Shown here piece after piece: positions 24,235 through 32,524 of a DNA stretch of 35,659 bases. Positions within the stretch are counted from its first letter, which is position 1. Every line of letters begins with the position of its first letter. Made by a program: the position numbers and the translations under genes. The notes below the pieces were generated by a model, which was not told the origin of the DNA, searched no databases, and was given only the letters and a program-made list of their open reading frames with translations. This DNA comes from CAZBEJ01 sp964521305 (GTDB lineage Bacteria > Patescibacteriota > Microgenomatia > UBA1406 > GWC2-37-13): positions 1 to 35,659 of the forward strand of contig CAZFQZ010000010.1 of NCBI GenBank assembly GCA_964521305.1. Reading direction: 5' to 3'.

Positions 24235-25170
24235 ATGGATCCGGTACTTGAAGTAAAGCATCTGACAAAAAAATTCGGTTCCCCACCACATGAATTTATT
24301 GCGGTCAATGATGTGTCTTTCTCGCTGAAGGAAGGTGAGATCGTCGGTCTGTTGGGCCCGAACGGCGCTGGTAAAACCACAACGATCCATATGATGCTGG
24401 GGGTCATGAAACCGACGGAAGGCGATATCAACTACTTCGGGAAATCACTGTACAGCCATCGAGAAGAGATTATGGTAAGAGTGAACTTTTCTTCTTCCTA
24501 CATCGATCTGCCGTGGCGGTTATCGGTATTCGAAAATCTTGATGTCATGGCACGGCTGTATAGCGTGAAGAACCGGAGGGAGCGGATCGAAGAATTGCTG
24601 CACATATTTGGAATCGGACACCTGATGAATAACAGAATGGGCGATTTGTCGTCGGGACAGAAAACAATGGTGTATCTAACCAAAGCATTCCTGAATCATC
24701 CAAGTATTCTGCTTCTTGATGAGCCGACTGCTTCGCTTGATCCCGATATTGCCAGGAAAGTGAGGACATTCATACTTGAGGAACGCGATAGACACAAGAC
24801 ATCGATGGTGTTTACATCACACAATATGGCCGAAGTCGAAGAAGTGTGCGACCGCGTGATTTTTATCAATCATGGCAGGATTATTGCGGAAGATTCTCCA
24901 TCACGGTTGGCGAGAAACGTAAAGTTGTGTGAGGTGAAATTTATCATTACTGACGGGATGAAACGTGCATTGAATATCTGCGAAGAATCTGATTGGAAAA
25001 CGAAAGTGGAAAAACGGGTAATCACCATATCCGTCGATCAGGAGGAAATTACACACCTCTTGTCCTTTTTTGCAGAACGGAAAATCATATATTCCGATCT
25101 GTCCATCGAGAAACCAACACTCGAAGATTATTTCATTGAAGCAACCAACGATGTTAAAAATAAATCCTGA
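24235..25170 (+). CDS. ABC transporter ATP-binding protein (DrrA/CcmA-like)
   Basis: A 311-residue ATPase of the ABC-2 exporter type. Walker A GPNGAGKTT is at about residues 41-49; the signature is LSSGQKT and Walker B is ILLLDEPTASLDP. The switch histidine is in FTSHNMAEVEEVCDRV. A C-terminal extension of about 90 residues follows the ATPase core, as in DrrA-like exporters. The gene overlaps its permease partner by 20 bp. Together they would export a lipid, polysaccharide or drug; no substrate clue is present. Confidence 0.92.
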   Translation: MDPVLEVKHLTKKFGSPPHEFIAVNDVSFSLKEGEIVGLLGPNGAGKTTTIHMMLGVMKPTEGDINYFGKSLYSHREEIMVRVNFSSSYIDLPWRLSVFENLDVMARLYSVKNRRERIEELLHIFGIGHLMNNRMGDLSSGQKTMVYLTKAFLNHPSILLLDEPTASLDPDIARKVRTFILEERDRHKTSMVFTSHNMAEVEEVCDRVIFINHGRIIAEDSPSRLARNVKLCEVKFIITDGMKRALNICEESDWKTKVEKRVITISVDQEEITHLLSFFAERKIIYSDLSIEKPTLEDYFIEATNDVKNKS

Positions 25171-25945
25171 CAGGGTGTGGGGGATTGTTATACGTCATAT
25201 CTATCTATGGCGAAGAAGCGTAGCTCGGCTGACTGATACGTTTTACTGGCCGGTGATCTCCCTGTTCATCTGGGGATATGTAAGTATATATATAGTCAAG
25301 AATGCACATATCCCGAATCTGATTGTGGTATTTGTTGGCGGGCTGATTTTCTGGACCGTCATCCAAAGAAGCCAGCAGGAAATGTCGACCGGCCTTCTTG
25401 AGGATGGATGGAGCAGGAATTTGATCAACGTATTCGCTTCACCGCTGACTTCATGGGAGTTCCTTCTTGGATTAATCGTGACATCATTCATCAAAATGCT
25501 TACGGCATTGATCATCATGGGAATCACCGGGTATCTATTATTTCATTTTAATATACTGTCATTCGGGATTTTTCTTCCGTTTTTCGTACTCAATCTGCTG
25601 TTTGCGAGTTGGTGGATGGGATTGTTGACTAACGGGCTCATCGTCCGTTTCGGGTATGATATGGAGGCGCTTGCATGGACGCTTGTCTTTATTATCCAGC
25701 CGTTTATCGGTGTGTTTTATCCGATCTCGACACTGCCAAAGTGGATGCAACCGATCGCCTATGTGATTCCACCGACATATACGTTCGAAGGGTTGAGGAA
25801 GCTGGTATTCAACGGATATTTTGACTGGAGATTGTTTTTCCTGAATCTCGCTTTAAATATTGTATTCATTTTCGTGACGCTCGTATTCTATAAGCGGATG
25901 TTCGATACAGCGCGCGATAAAGGGTATTTGACAAAATTATTTTAA
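25151..25945 (+). CDS. ABC-2 type permease
   Basis: A 264-residue membrane protein with six hydrophobic segments after a short amphipathic N-terminus (VIRHIYLWRRSVARLTDTFYWP). The ABC-2 signature region near the end reads GVFYPISTLPKWMQPIAYVIPPTYTFEGLR. The start at 25151 lies 20 bp inside the ATPase gene; the frame is open further upstream (to 25070), but that part is read from the ATPase gene in another frame. It pairs with the preceding ATPase to form the exporter. Confidence 0.9.
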   Translation: MLKINPDRVWGIVIRHIYLWRRSVARLTDTFYWPVISLFIWGYVSIYIVKNAHIPNLIVVFVGGLIFWTVIQRSQQEMSTGLLEDGWSRNLINVFASPLTSWEFLLGLIVTSFIKMLTALIIMGITGYLLFHFNILSFGIFLPFFVLNLLFASWWMGLLTNGLIVRFGYDMEALAWTLVFIIQPFIGVFYPISTLPKWMQPIAYVIPPTYTFEGLRKLVFNGYFDWRLFFLNLALNIVFIFVTLVFYKRMFDTARDKGYLTKLF

Positions 25946-25967
25946 GTATCGTATGGCGGCTTACGCA

Positions 25968-25973
25968 TATAAT
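25968..25973 (+). promoter_or_regulatory. -10 box of the second MFS gene
   Basis: TATAAT ends six bases before the ATG at 25980, favouring that start over the in-frame ATG at 25953. It lies close behind the ABC permease gene, so read-through from that operon is also possible. Confidence 0.45.
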
Positions 25974-25979
25974 GAAAAG

Positions 25980-27143
25980 ATGAAAAAGAAAAAAAATCTT
26001 TTTGAAGGTCTGTCCAAAAATACGTTTCTTCTTACCTTGACGAGTATGTTCGCGGATATATCCACGGAAATGCTCCATCCTATTATACCCATTTTCCTTA
26101 CCCAGACGTTGAAAGCGAATGCTGGTGTAGTTGGGCTGGTTGAAGGAATAGCGACTGCTACACAAAATATCATTCAGGGATTTTCAGGATGGTTGGGCGA
26201 TGTTTTGGAAAAGAGGAAACCGATCGCGGTAATAGGGTATACGGTTGCGGCAATTTCAAAATCATTGATAGGATTCGCATCCTCCTGGCAGTGGGTATTG
26301 GGTTCGCGTTTCCTCGACAGGTTGGGTACGGGCACACGGTCTGCGCCGCGCGATGCATTGATTGCCGGGTCTGCGGATGAAAAGCATCGGGGAAAAGCGT
26401 TCGGACTCGAAGGGATCGGCGACAATTTCGGCGCATTCGTCGGGCCATTGGTAGCTGTCGTTCTGTTATTTTTTTTGCACGCAAATATCAGATCCATTTT
26501 TTTCATCGCACTTGTTCCCGGACTTCTCGCCGTTTTTATGATTCTGATGGTAAAAGAGAATAACATGACGGTACAATCAAAATCAAAACTGAATTTTTCG
26601 CTGTCAGTGTTTCCGCAGTCGTACTGGAAATATTTGGGGGTGATCGCAGTGTTTGGCATCGGCAACTCCAGCAACGCATTCCTGATTTTGGAGACGAAAC
26701 GCATTGGCGTCCCATTGTTCGTAACAATTCTCATCTATGCATTTTTCAATCTGGTAGCAGCGTTGATTTCGTACCCGGCCGGAACTTTGTCGGATAGACT
26801 GGGAAGAAAAAATCTGCTTTTTGGAGCCTTTGTTATTTCTCTGATAGTATATGCGGGGTTTGCCATAAGCACTAATATATTTTTCATTGGATGCCTGTTT
26901 ATTCTATATGGCCTGTACCAGGGAATTTTCCGGTCGGTAGGCAAGGCATTCGCATCCGATTTCGTACCTCAGCAATTCCGTGCGAGCGCGGTTGGATGGT
27001 ATAGCACGACAGTAGGATTGACCTCATTATTCGCGAGTATCATAGGGGGACAGTTGTGGGATGCGGTTTCTCCTAGCGCGACATTCTGGTACGGCGCGAT
27101 ATTTGCTGCTGCAGGAATTGTCACCCTGATGATTCTTACCTAA
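25980..27143 (+). CDS. MFS transporter
   Basis: A protein of about 387 residues with twelve hydrophobic segments after a lysine-rich start (MKKKKNLFEGLSKNTFLL). The helix 2-3 loop reads GWLGDVLEKRKP and the corresponding loop of the second half GTLSDRLGRKNLL. Charged residues in helix 4 (GSRFLDRLGTGTRSAPRDAL) are conserved in this group of uncharacterised drug/sugar-efflux-like MFS proteins. An ATG at 25953 is also in frame. It follows the ABC exporter genes on the same strand and may be part of an export cluster. Substrate unknown. Confidence 0.85.
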   Translation: MKKKKNLFEGLSKNTFLLTLTSMFADISTEMLHPIIPIFLTQTLKANAGVVGLVEGIATATQNIIQGFSGWLGDVLEKRKPIAVIGYTVAAISKSLIGFASSWQWVLGSRFLDRLGTGTRSAPRDALIAGSADEKHRGKAFGLEGIGDNFGAFVGPLVAVVLLFFLHANIRSIFFIALVPGLLAVFMILMVKENNMTVQSKSKLNFSLSVFPQSYWKYLGVIAVFGIGNSSNAFLILETKRIGVPLFVTILIYAFFNLVAALISYPAGTLSDRLGRKNLLFGAFVISLIVYAGFAISTNIFFIGCLFILYGLYQGIFRSVGKAFASDFVPQQFRASAVGWYSTTVGLTSLFASIIGGQLWDAVSPSATFWYGAIFAAAGIVTLMILT

Positions 27144-27198
27144 TTCCTCTTTTCATCAGTCTTTTTCGTCGCAAAGAGGATTGTTAATAACAAAAATA

Positions 27199-28635
27199 TC
27201 AAAAATTATTCCACAACATCTGATTGTACACTTCGTGGTGATAGACCACTTCCGAATTCTTGACTTTCGTTCCCAGTTCAGCTGCCGAACGATCAGCGAC
27301 CACTTGCTTTAAATGAAGATAGCGTTTTTTCATCTCTTCTCCGAAAAGGGTATCTATGTAGTCACTTTGGCGGAATAGGGCAATCGCGGTTTGGATCGTA
27401 CCGGGAAGATAGCGTACGCGTTCCCGTTTTCCTTCATCACGTCTTTCAATCGGTCCCTCAAGCCCTGTTTTGATCAGGGCATACATAGTAAGATATGGAT
27501 TAGCATCAGGTCCAACGCTTCTGACTTCAATCCGTGCAGATTCTTCGTTGTGCAACGGGATTCTAATCATTGCGCCGCGATCGGTCTCCGACACTTTTAT
27601 TTCATTGGGCGCTTCGAAATGCGGATCAAGCCGTCGGTAGGAATTAACGCTGCTGTTCAATACCAAACAGAGGTCTCCGGCACTGGTCAGGATGCGGTCG
27701 ATGAATTTCCACGCAAAATTAGAAAGCTTACCTCTGCCTTTTGCATCATAAAACAGGTTTTTACCCTGCTTGGTTATGGAAATGTTCGTGTGCATGCCGC
27801 TGCCGTTAATGCCGACGATCGGTTTTGGTAAAAACGATGCGGTCATACCCATGTTGTGGGCGACCTGGCGGCAGACGAGTTTGTATATCTGGATTTGGTC
27901 CGCTGCGTTCAACGCGTCGGAATATGAATAGTTCAATTCGAACTGCGACGGCGCAACTTCAGGATGGTCTTTTTCGTTCAGAAATCCCATGGCGCGTTGC
28001 GCTTCCGCAGACCGGTCGATGAAGTTCCTCAAGACGTCATTGGGTAGCGAATGGTAATAACCGCCGGCAGATGCGAGTTCAAACCCAACCTGTTCGTTGA
28101 ATGTTTTTTCCGCATCCATGTTTTTGACGAGAAATCCCTCGATCTCATTTGCCGTATAGATAACATATCCGTATTTTTTGTGCAGATTTTCCAGGTACGA
28201 TTTCAAAAGACCGCGGGTGTCCATGGTATATATAGAATCATCCTGATCGAAAATCCTTCCCATAATCAATACTTTTCCGGGTCCGAATACGTCGCTAGGC
28301 ATCCACCAAAAACTTCCCCAATCAACGTGTAGCCGTAAATCGGATTCTGCCTGGCGAGTGTATCCGCGGATCGATGAGCCGTCAAAGGTAAGATTATCGT
28401 ATGCATGAAGGAAAAATTTCTTGTCGTAGTCGAGCATGTGGAACCTGCCTTCAAGATCAGAGAAACCGATGGTTACCGCTTTGAGTCTGGTTTCTTTTTT
28501 AATATATGAAAGATAGAATTTCTTTAATTCGTCTTCAGGAATTTGAGAAGCTTTTTTTTTCTTTGCCTCGAGGTTCATTTCTTCAAGTTCATCGTAGGGA
28601 ATTTCCAGGAAGGTTTTGAGCGGTTTGTTGTCCAT
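27199..28635 (-). CDS. glnA: Glutamine synthetase
   Basis: A 478-residue type I glutamine synthetase. The N-terminal beta-grasp part includes NLTFDGSSIRGYTRQAESD. The catalytic domain includes EIEGFLV, the metal and ammonium region EVAPSQFELNY, GINGSGMHTNISI, and the glutamate-binding flap area NSSVNSYRRLDPHFEAPNE. VRSVGPDANPYL comes near the end. It makes glutamine from glutamate, ammonia and ATP. The adenylylation-site tyrosine region of enteric enzymes is not obvious. No nitrogen regulator is adjacent. The enzyme is not universal in reduced CPR genomes, so it hints at some biosynthetic ability. Confidence 0.93.
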   Translation of the reverse strand: MDNKPLKTFLEIPYDELEEMNLEAKKKKASQIPEDELKKFYLSYIKKETRLKAVTIGFSDLEGRFHMLDYDKKFFLHAYDNLTFDGSSIRGYTRQAESDLRLHVDWGSFWWMPSDVFGPGKVLIMGRIFDQDDSIYTMDTRGLLKSYLENLHKKYGYVIYTANEIEGFLVKNMDAEKTFNEQVGFELASAGGYYHSLPNDVLRNFIDRSAEAQRAMGFLNEKDHPEVAPSQFELNYSYSDALNAADQIQIYKLVCRQVAHNMGMTASFLPKPIVGINGSGMHTNISITKQGKNLFYDAKGRGKLSNFAWKFIDRILTSAGDLCLVLNSSVNSYRRLDPHFEAPNEIKVSETDRGAMIRIPLHNEESARIEVRSVGPDANPYLTMYALIKTGLEGPIERRDEGKRERVRYLPGTIQTAIALFRQSDYIDTLFGEEMKKRYLHLKQVVADRSAAELGTKVKNSEVVYHHEVYNQMLWNNF

Positions 28636-28718
28636 ACTGCTTATAAAAAATGAATAAATGTCATAAAAATACAGGAAAATAATATATTTGTCAAGTAATT
28701 TATTTTATCTATGAAGTT

Positions 28719-30236
28719 TTATACAAAACCAGGGAAGAAATCTTTTTTGATCTGGGTACCTTTTACCCCCATCTGAAGAAGCGTATGTTCGAAGCCTGTT
28801 ACCATTGCGTGCGGGCCGGAAAGATAAAATGTGCGTTCTATATAATCGGGGACATCGGCTATGATCATGGTGCTGTCTATACGACCGGTTTTTCCGGTCC
28901 ACCCTTGCGGAATTGATGCCTGATCAGTGAGCGTATATACCGTTTTAATTCCCAATGTCTGATATGCATCAACGAATACGTCTTTATATACGATTTCGTC
29001 AGCGCGTTTATTGGCAAAAAACAGAACGATATCCCGTATCTGTTTCATATCGACTAAATATTTGATCATGCTCCGAAACGGCGTAATGCCGATTCCACCG
29101 GCAATAAATACCAGTTTTTTCCGTTCGTCTTCGGGAAGCGTAAAATCGCCGGCAAGCTGGTTGCCTATAATAGGCGTGCGGATGTCGAGATTCTGCAGTG
29201 ATTTTTTATAACTGCTGCCGTTCGGATAAAACTTGATACCGAGCCGGATATTGTTTTCGGTCGGCGATGACGCAATGGTAAAGTATCGCCTGACACCTCT
29301 GCTGTCCGCACCGGGATGTGTCAATGTCCATTCCATGTACTGACCCGGGACAAAGACGAATTTTTGATTCGGCTGAAAGATATAGTCAACGATGTCAGGA
29401 CCAAGCTGTATTTTTTCCTTGAGCGTCATAATGAGTTTTTGTTTGGAAGTGACCAAAAACGAAAAAATATTACCCGCAACGAGCGCAAGCTCAGGAGTGG
29501 AATAAACGCTTCCAGCGTGTATCTGGGGAATAAATAAAATACCGACAAGGATTGCATAGATAGTTTGCAGCTTTCTGGTAGGAGGAGTAGTCAAAGGCTC
29601 AGTCAGCATGATGAATGCAAAAAACAGCATAGATGAGTGCAGAAAAACGTGATTCACGGTTGTCCAGAACGTTCCGCCGGAAGCAAATGCAAAAAATGCA
29701 CTGAGAAAAAAAACCGTGAGTATGAAATCGAATGCCATATCTTCCCTCTGGATTTTCCGTACTATCAGGTATCCGCCGATTGCAACAAACGGCGCAAGTG
29801 ACGCGGTTCCTATCCACCAGTTTGCTGATCCGCCGAAACCGAACGCAGTCAAGACAACCGCAATTGCCGCAGGATTAAATATATGTTTTTTATTTAAGGC
29901 AAATATATATTTTGATGCGATTGCAAGGACCGATGCCCATCCGAGAAAGATCATGTCGGTAGGCACTTTTACCGGCGGCAGGATGAGCGTGAGGATCAAG
30001 GCAGTGATATATGTCGATTCAGGATTGGTTGGGGCGTTAAATACCCTTGAGAAAACGATATTGGTCGCCCAAGATAAAACGAGGATAAACAAGGTTGAAA
30101 AAATGATTGCAGCGGGCGAATAAGACAGTTGGCCAAACGTCGCGAGTATGATCGCAATACCGATGATGGCAATAAGGATATACAGAACCACGCGATACAT
30201 GGTAATTCTGTTTAAAATATTGTCGATAAATTCCAT
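28719..30236 (-). CDS. RnfD/NqrB-like membrane domain fused to FAD/NAD(P) reductase
   Basis: A 505-residue protein with two parts. Residues 1 to about 265 hold some nine hydrophobic segments and resemble the RnfD/NqrB membrane subunit, including MLTEPLTTPPTRK between helices. Residues from about 275 onward form a ferredoxin-reductase-like unit with FAD-binding RRYFTIASSPTEN, NAD(P)-binding FIAGGIGITPFRSM, and a C-terminal LSGPHAMVTGFE. It may pass electrons from NAD(P)H into the membrane. The SGAT-type threonine motif for covalent FMN, known in NqrB/RnfD, is not evident. The adjacent upstream gene is the FMN transferase ApbE. The fused order is unusual, since Rnf and Nqr normally use separate subunits. 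Confidence 0.85.
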   Translation of the reverse strand: MEFIDNILNRITMYRVVLYILIAIIGIAIILATFGQLSYSPAAIIFSTLFILVLSWATNIVFSRVFNAPTNPESTYITALILTLILPPVKVPTDMIFLGWASVLAIASKYIFALNKKHIFNPAAIAVVLTAFGFGGSANWWIGTASLAPFVAIGGYLIVRKIQREDMAFDFILTVFFLSAFFAFASGGTFWTTVNHVFLHSSMLFFAFIMLTEPLTTPPTRKLQTIYAILVGILFIPQIHAGSVYSTPELALVAGNIFSFLVTSKQKLIMTLKEKIQLGPDIVDYIFQPNQKFVFVPGQYMEWTLTHPGADSRGVRRYFTIASSPTENNIRLGIKFYPNGSSYKKSLQNLDIRTPIIGNQLAGDFTLPEDERKKLVFIAGGIGITPFRSMIKYLVDMKQIRDIVLFFANKRADEIVYKDVFVDAYQTLGIKTVYTLTDQASIPQGWTGKTGRIDSTMIIADVPDYIERTFYLSGPHAMVTGFEHTLLQMGVKGTQIKKDFFPGFV

Positions 30237-30252
30237 GATATTACATTGATCC

Positions 30253-30373
30253 GATTAAGTAGATTCTCCTGCCGGAAAATATCGGTTACACCGTAATGTT
30301 ACGATGTAGCATAGGATACTTCCTCGTCTCACTCGTGTACCTGAGAGAATCGAAGGCTGACACCTACTTAATC
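30253..30373 (-). ncRNA. Candidate structured 5' leader RNA (possible riboswitch)
   Basis: This is the leader of the RnfD-reductase gene. On the minus strand it opens with GATTAAGTAG and closes with the exact complement CTACTTAATC, a perfect 10-bp base stem. Inside it, ATTCTC pairs with GAGAAT, after a 13-nt one-sided bulge (GUGUCAGCCUUCG). The interior can form further hairpins, for example CGGU-GUA-ACCG. A -10-like TATAAA (30386-30381) places the transcription start at about 30374, the base of the stem. The stem ends 16 bases before the start codon. The sequence does not match the FMN riboswitch core. A transposon-like inverted repeat is the alternative. Confidence 0.5.
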
Positions 30374-30380
30374 AATATGT

Positions 30381-30386
30381 TTTATA
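30381..30386 (-). promoter_or_regulatory. -10-like box of the RnfD-reductase transcript
   Basis: TATAAA on the minus strand lies at the very end of the ApbE gene. A normal six-to-seven-base distance puts the transcription start at about 30374, one base before the structured leader begins. No good -35 is visible. Confidence 0.4.
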
Positions 30387-31128
30387 CATCAGCAACGTAC
30401 TTTTCAAATCCCGACGTATATGTTGCGATACCTTTATTATCTATCATATATGCTTCAAAGCCCGGGAGCAATTCGATAAACTTCATACTATGCTTTCCCA
30501 TGGCAAACGTAGCCGTAGCAAAACGGTCGGCCTCATAGATATTCGGGCCGATGACTGTTAAACTAACGATGCTAAAATCCGTCTGATTGTTGTTGTGAGG
30601 GTTATATATGTGATTGCCGCGGATTGCGGTTCCGGATGTTGCGACTCCCTTATTCTCTATTGAGAGAATTTTTACATTTTCGAACCTGTTGAATGGATTC
30701 CTGATACCGATTATCCAGTTTTTTTCACGGCTGTTTTTACCCGACGTTTGAATATCGCCGCCTGCATCAATATAGAAATTCTGGTATCCTTTTTTCTTGA
30801 GCATTTTACTTGCGTTATAAATCGCCCATCCTTTTACCAGGCCAGAGGGGTCGTATTGATTATGGTGAAAAATATCGAAAAAACCGTTTGTCAGTTTTTT
30901 CGTTTCTTCGCATAAATCGAATACTTTCTGCATATCTTTACTACATTGTTCCTTCAACAGTTCTTTACGATTAATCATGGATATTTCGCTGTCGTCTTTA
31001 TAGGTGCTGAATTTCCGGTCGACATAGATGAAATAATCGAAAATATCCCGGATATCTGAAGCCTTTTTTAACGAATCAACGAGCTCTATGGTTATGGGCA
31101 TGCCCATGAGTTGTCTTGTCTGTTTCAC
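30382..31128 (-). CDS. apbE: ApbE-family FAD:protein FMN transferase without signal peptide
   Basis: A 248-residue ApbE. The recognisable motifs are RQLMGMPITIEL at the start, the catalytic-site stretch DPSGLVKGWAI, the glycine loop YIDAGGDIQTSG, GVATSGTAIRG, and the metal-binding EADRFATATFAMG. The enzyme attaches FMN from FAD to a threonine or serine of a target flavoprotein. The start is a GTG; an in-frame TGA two codons upstream rules out extension, and TATAAT six bases upstream supports it. Hence there is no signal peptide or lipobox, unlike typical ApbE, and the enzyme should stay in the cytoplasm. The natural partner is the RnfD-like protein encoded next. Confidence 0.9.
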   Translation of the reverse strand: MKQTRQLMGMPITIELVDSLKKASDIRDIFDYFIYVDRKFSTYKDDSEISMINRKELLKEQCSKDMQKVFDLCEETKKLTNGFFDIFHHNQYDPSGLVKGWAIYNASKMLKKKGYQNFYIDAGGDIQTSGKNSREKNWIIGIRNPFNRFENVKILSIENKGVATSGTAIRGNHIYNPHNNNQTDFSIVSLTVIGPNIYEADRFATATFAMGKHSMKFIELLPGFEAYMIDNKGIATYTSGFEKYVADV

Positions 31129-31134
31129 ATATCA

Positions 31135-31140
31135 ATTATA
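31135..31140 (-). promoter_or_regulatory. -10 box of apbE (leaderless, GTG start)
   Basis: TATAAT on the minus strand ends six bases before the GTG at 31128 and so fixes that unusual start codon. Confidence 0.6.
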
Positions 31141-31189
31141 TGAAGAAAAACTGATGATTTACTGAATTATGATATATAGTAAAGGGGTT

Positions 31190-31633
31190 TTAAACTCTTT
31201 TAAAAAACCCCATTTTATGCAGAGAGAACATTTGAAACAAGATGGAAAAAACGACGATGTACATGCTGTAATCCATGAGAGGAAAAAACAAGGATGAAGG
31301 GACGAGGGCCGCAAAAAAATTCATTCCCAAACTCGCGTAGCATATCGGCGTTCCGATACCGCAGAGTTGCAGTGATGATATACCGATAGCGGTGGCGACG
31401 ACTGCGAAAATCGATGCCCCTTTTTTCTTTGCGAGCAAAGCTCGCTGTTTGATGGTCCACGCCATGCAGGTAATCGTGAGTGAAAACGACAACATGAACG
31501 CAACCGCGAGTATCGCGTACAAGTCTTTGAACAAACGAGGCGGTACGAGAAAATAGGAGATAAAAAGCGATACGATGAATATCGTCTTACAATAATTACT
31601 TCCGAATATTTTAGATAGGTAAAGGCTCCTCAT
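31190..31633 (-). CDS. Hypothetical membrane protein, last gene of the PadR operon
   Basis: A 147-residue protein with about four hydrophobic segments (roughly residues 15-35, 40-62, 72-95 and 105-140). The short basic loop KQRALLAKKKG lies between segments 2 and 3. LQLCGIGTPICYASLG contains two cysteines in or near the membrane. No family is recognised. Its start overlaps the GroES stop by four bases, so it is translated from the PadR-led operon. Given the thioredoxin-glutaredoxin protein in the same operon, the cysteines might be redox-active, but this is only a guess. Confidence 0.65.
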   Translation of the reverse strand: MRSLYLSKIFGSNYCKTIFIVSLFISYFLVPPRLFKDLYAILAVAFMLSFSLTITCMAWTIKQRALLAKKKGASIFAVVATAIGISSLQLCGIGTPICYASLGMNFFAALVPSSLFFPLMDYSMYIVVFSILFQMFSLHKMGFFKRV

Positions 31634-31926
31634 TTTTTGATCGGTTGGTATTCTTTCAGTTTACCCAAAATATCGTTCAAGGTCACGAGAAGATATTTTC
31701 TGCCGTCCAATTCCAGTTCGTTTCCCGCATATGAAGCTATGATGATCGTGTCGTTGATGTTTAATTTGCCGGCAAGCAATTTATCATCTCCAATCGCCAG
31801 AACCTTGCCGAGTTTGGTTCCTTTATCACTCGCGTTATCTGGAAGATAAATTCCCGATGATGTTTTTGTATCGTTTTTGATCGGTTCGACCAATATTTTA
31901 TCGCCGATAGGTTGGATTGTTTTCAT
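31630..31926 (-). CDS. groES: GroES co-chaperonin
   Basis: A 98-residue GroES of normal length. It shows the N-terminal IQPIGDKILVEPI strand, the mobile loop around TSSGIYLPDNASDKGTKLG, and GKVLAIGDDK. A C-terminal GNELELDGRKYLLVTLNDIL segment completes the fold. It caps GroEL during protein folding. No groEL gene lies in this window; the gene sits between a thioredoxin-glutaredoxin fusion and a membrane protein in a PadR-led operon, an unusual context. Confidence 0.92.
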   Translation of the reverse strand: MKTIQPIGDKILVEPIKNDTKTSSGIYLPDNASDKGTKLGKVLAIGDDKLLAGKLNINDTIIIASYAGNELELDGRKYLLVTLNDILGKLKEYQPIKK

Positions 31927-31933
31927 ATAAATA

Positions 31934-32524
31934 TTATTTAATGTGTAATAACATATTCATTTGCGGTTTATTGAATCCGACAACGGTCTGCCCATCAATC
32001 CACAGCTGGGGAACACCCATTTGACCGGATCGTTCGACCATTTTCCGCGCCCATGCGGCATCGGTTTCCACATTGATTTCCTTGAACTCGATCTTTTTTT
32101 CGCGCAGATAATCTTTGACCGCCTTGCACCATGGACAGGTCGAAGTCGTAAATACGATTACTTCGGACGTGCCGTTTTTTTTGGCAACTGAAGTCTGAGA
32201 AAGCGCTTGGTTAATGATCAATTCGTATTCTTCTTTCTGCGATACGCCAACGCGCTGGTTAACCATCTGGCCGTTTTTGAAAAAAACGACGGTCGGAATG
32301 CCGCTGATGCCGAACAGGCCGGCAAGTTCCTGTTCTCTGTCGACGTCCACTTTGGCGAACTTTACTTGGCTGTTTTTCTGCGATCCCAATGTACCATCCA
32401 GTTCTTCGAGCATGGGCGAGAGAATACGGCACGGCCCGCACCAGTCCGCATAAAAATCGATAACCACGACACCGGTAAAATCCACGACTTCTTTCTTGAA
32501 ATTGTTTTTGTCTATTTTGATCAT
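31934..32524 (-). CDS. Thioredoxin-glutaredoxin fusion protein
   Basis: A 196-residue protein with two complete redox domains. Residues 1-110 form a thioredoxin with WCGPC (Cys29, Cys32) and its cis-proline in GIPTV (Pro77). Residues 120-196 form a glutaredoxin-like domain with CPWC (Cys130, Cys133) and cis-proline GVPQL (Pro172). It probably serves as a cytoplasmic disulfide reductase; the two domains could exchange electrons internally. The start overlaps the PadR stop (ATGA) and the stop lies seven bases before groES, so expression follows PadR. No signal peptide is present. Confidence 0.92.
   Translation of the reverse strand: MIKIDKNNFKKEVVDFTGVVVIDFYADWCGPCRILSPMLEELDGTLGSQKNSQVKFAKVDVDREQELAGLFGISGIPTVVFFKNGQMVNQRVGVSQKEEYELIINQALSQTSVAKKNGTSEVIVFTTSTCPWCKAVKDYLREKKIEFKEINVETDAAWARKMVERSGQMGVPQLWIDGQTVVGFNKPQMNMLLHIK

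Noticed and set aside
26174..26734. 186-codon minus-strand frame inside the MFS gene
   Set aside because: A shadow of the membrane protein on the plus strand; no recognisable domain.
27144..27184. Inverted repeat TCCTCTTT ... AAAGAGGA after the second MFS gene
   Set aside because: The arms are 8 bp with a loop of about 20 bases and no T-run follows, too weak to call a terminator.
30253..30373. tRNA or FMN riboswitch
   Set aside because: No acceptor/anticodon arrangement of a tRNA, and the conserved FMN riboswitch core is absent. A TTCGATTC stretch resembles a T-loop, but its flanks do not pair.
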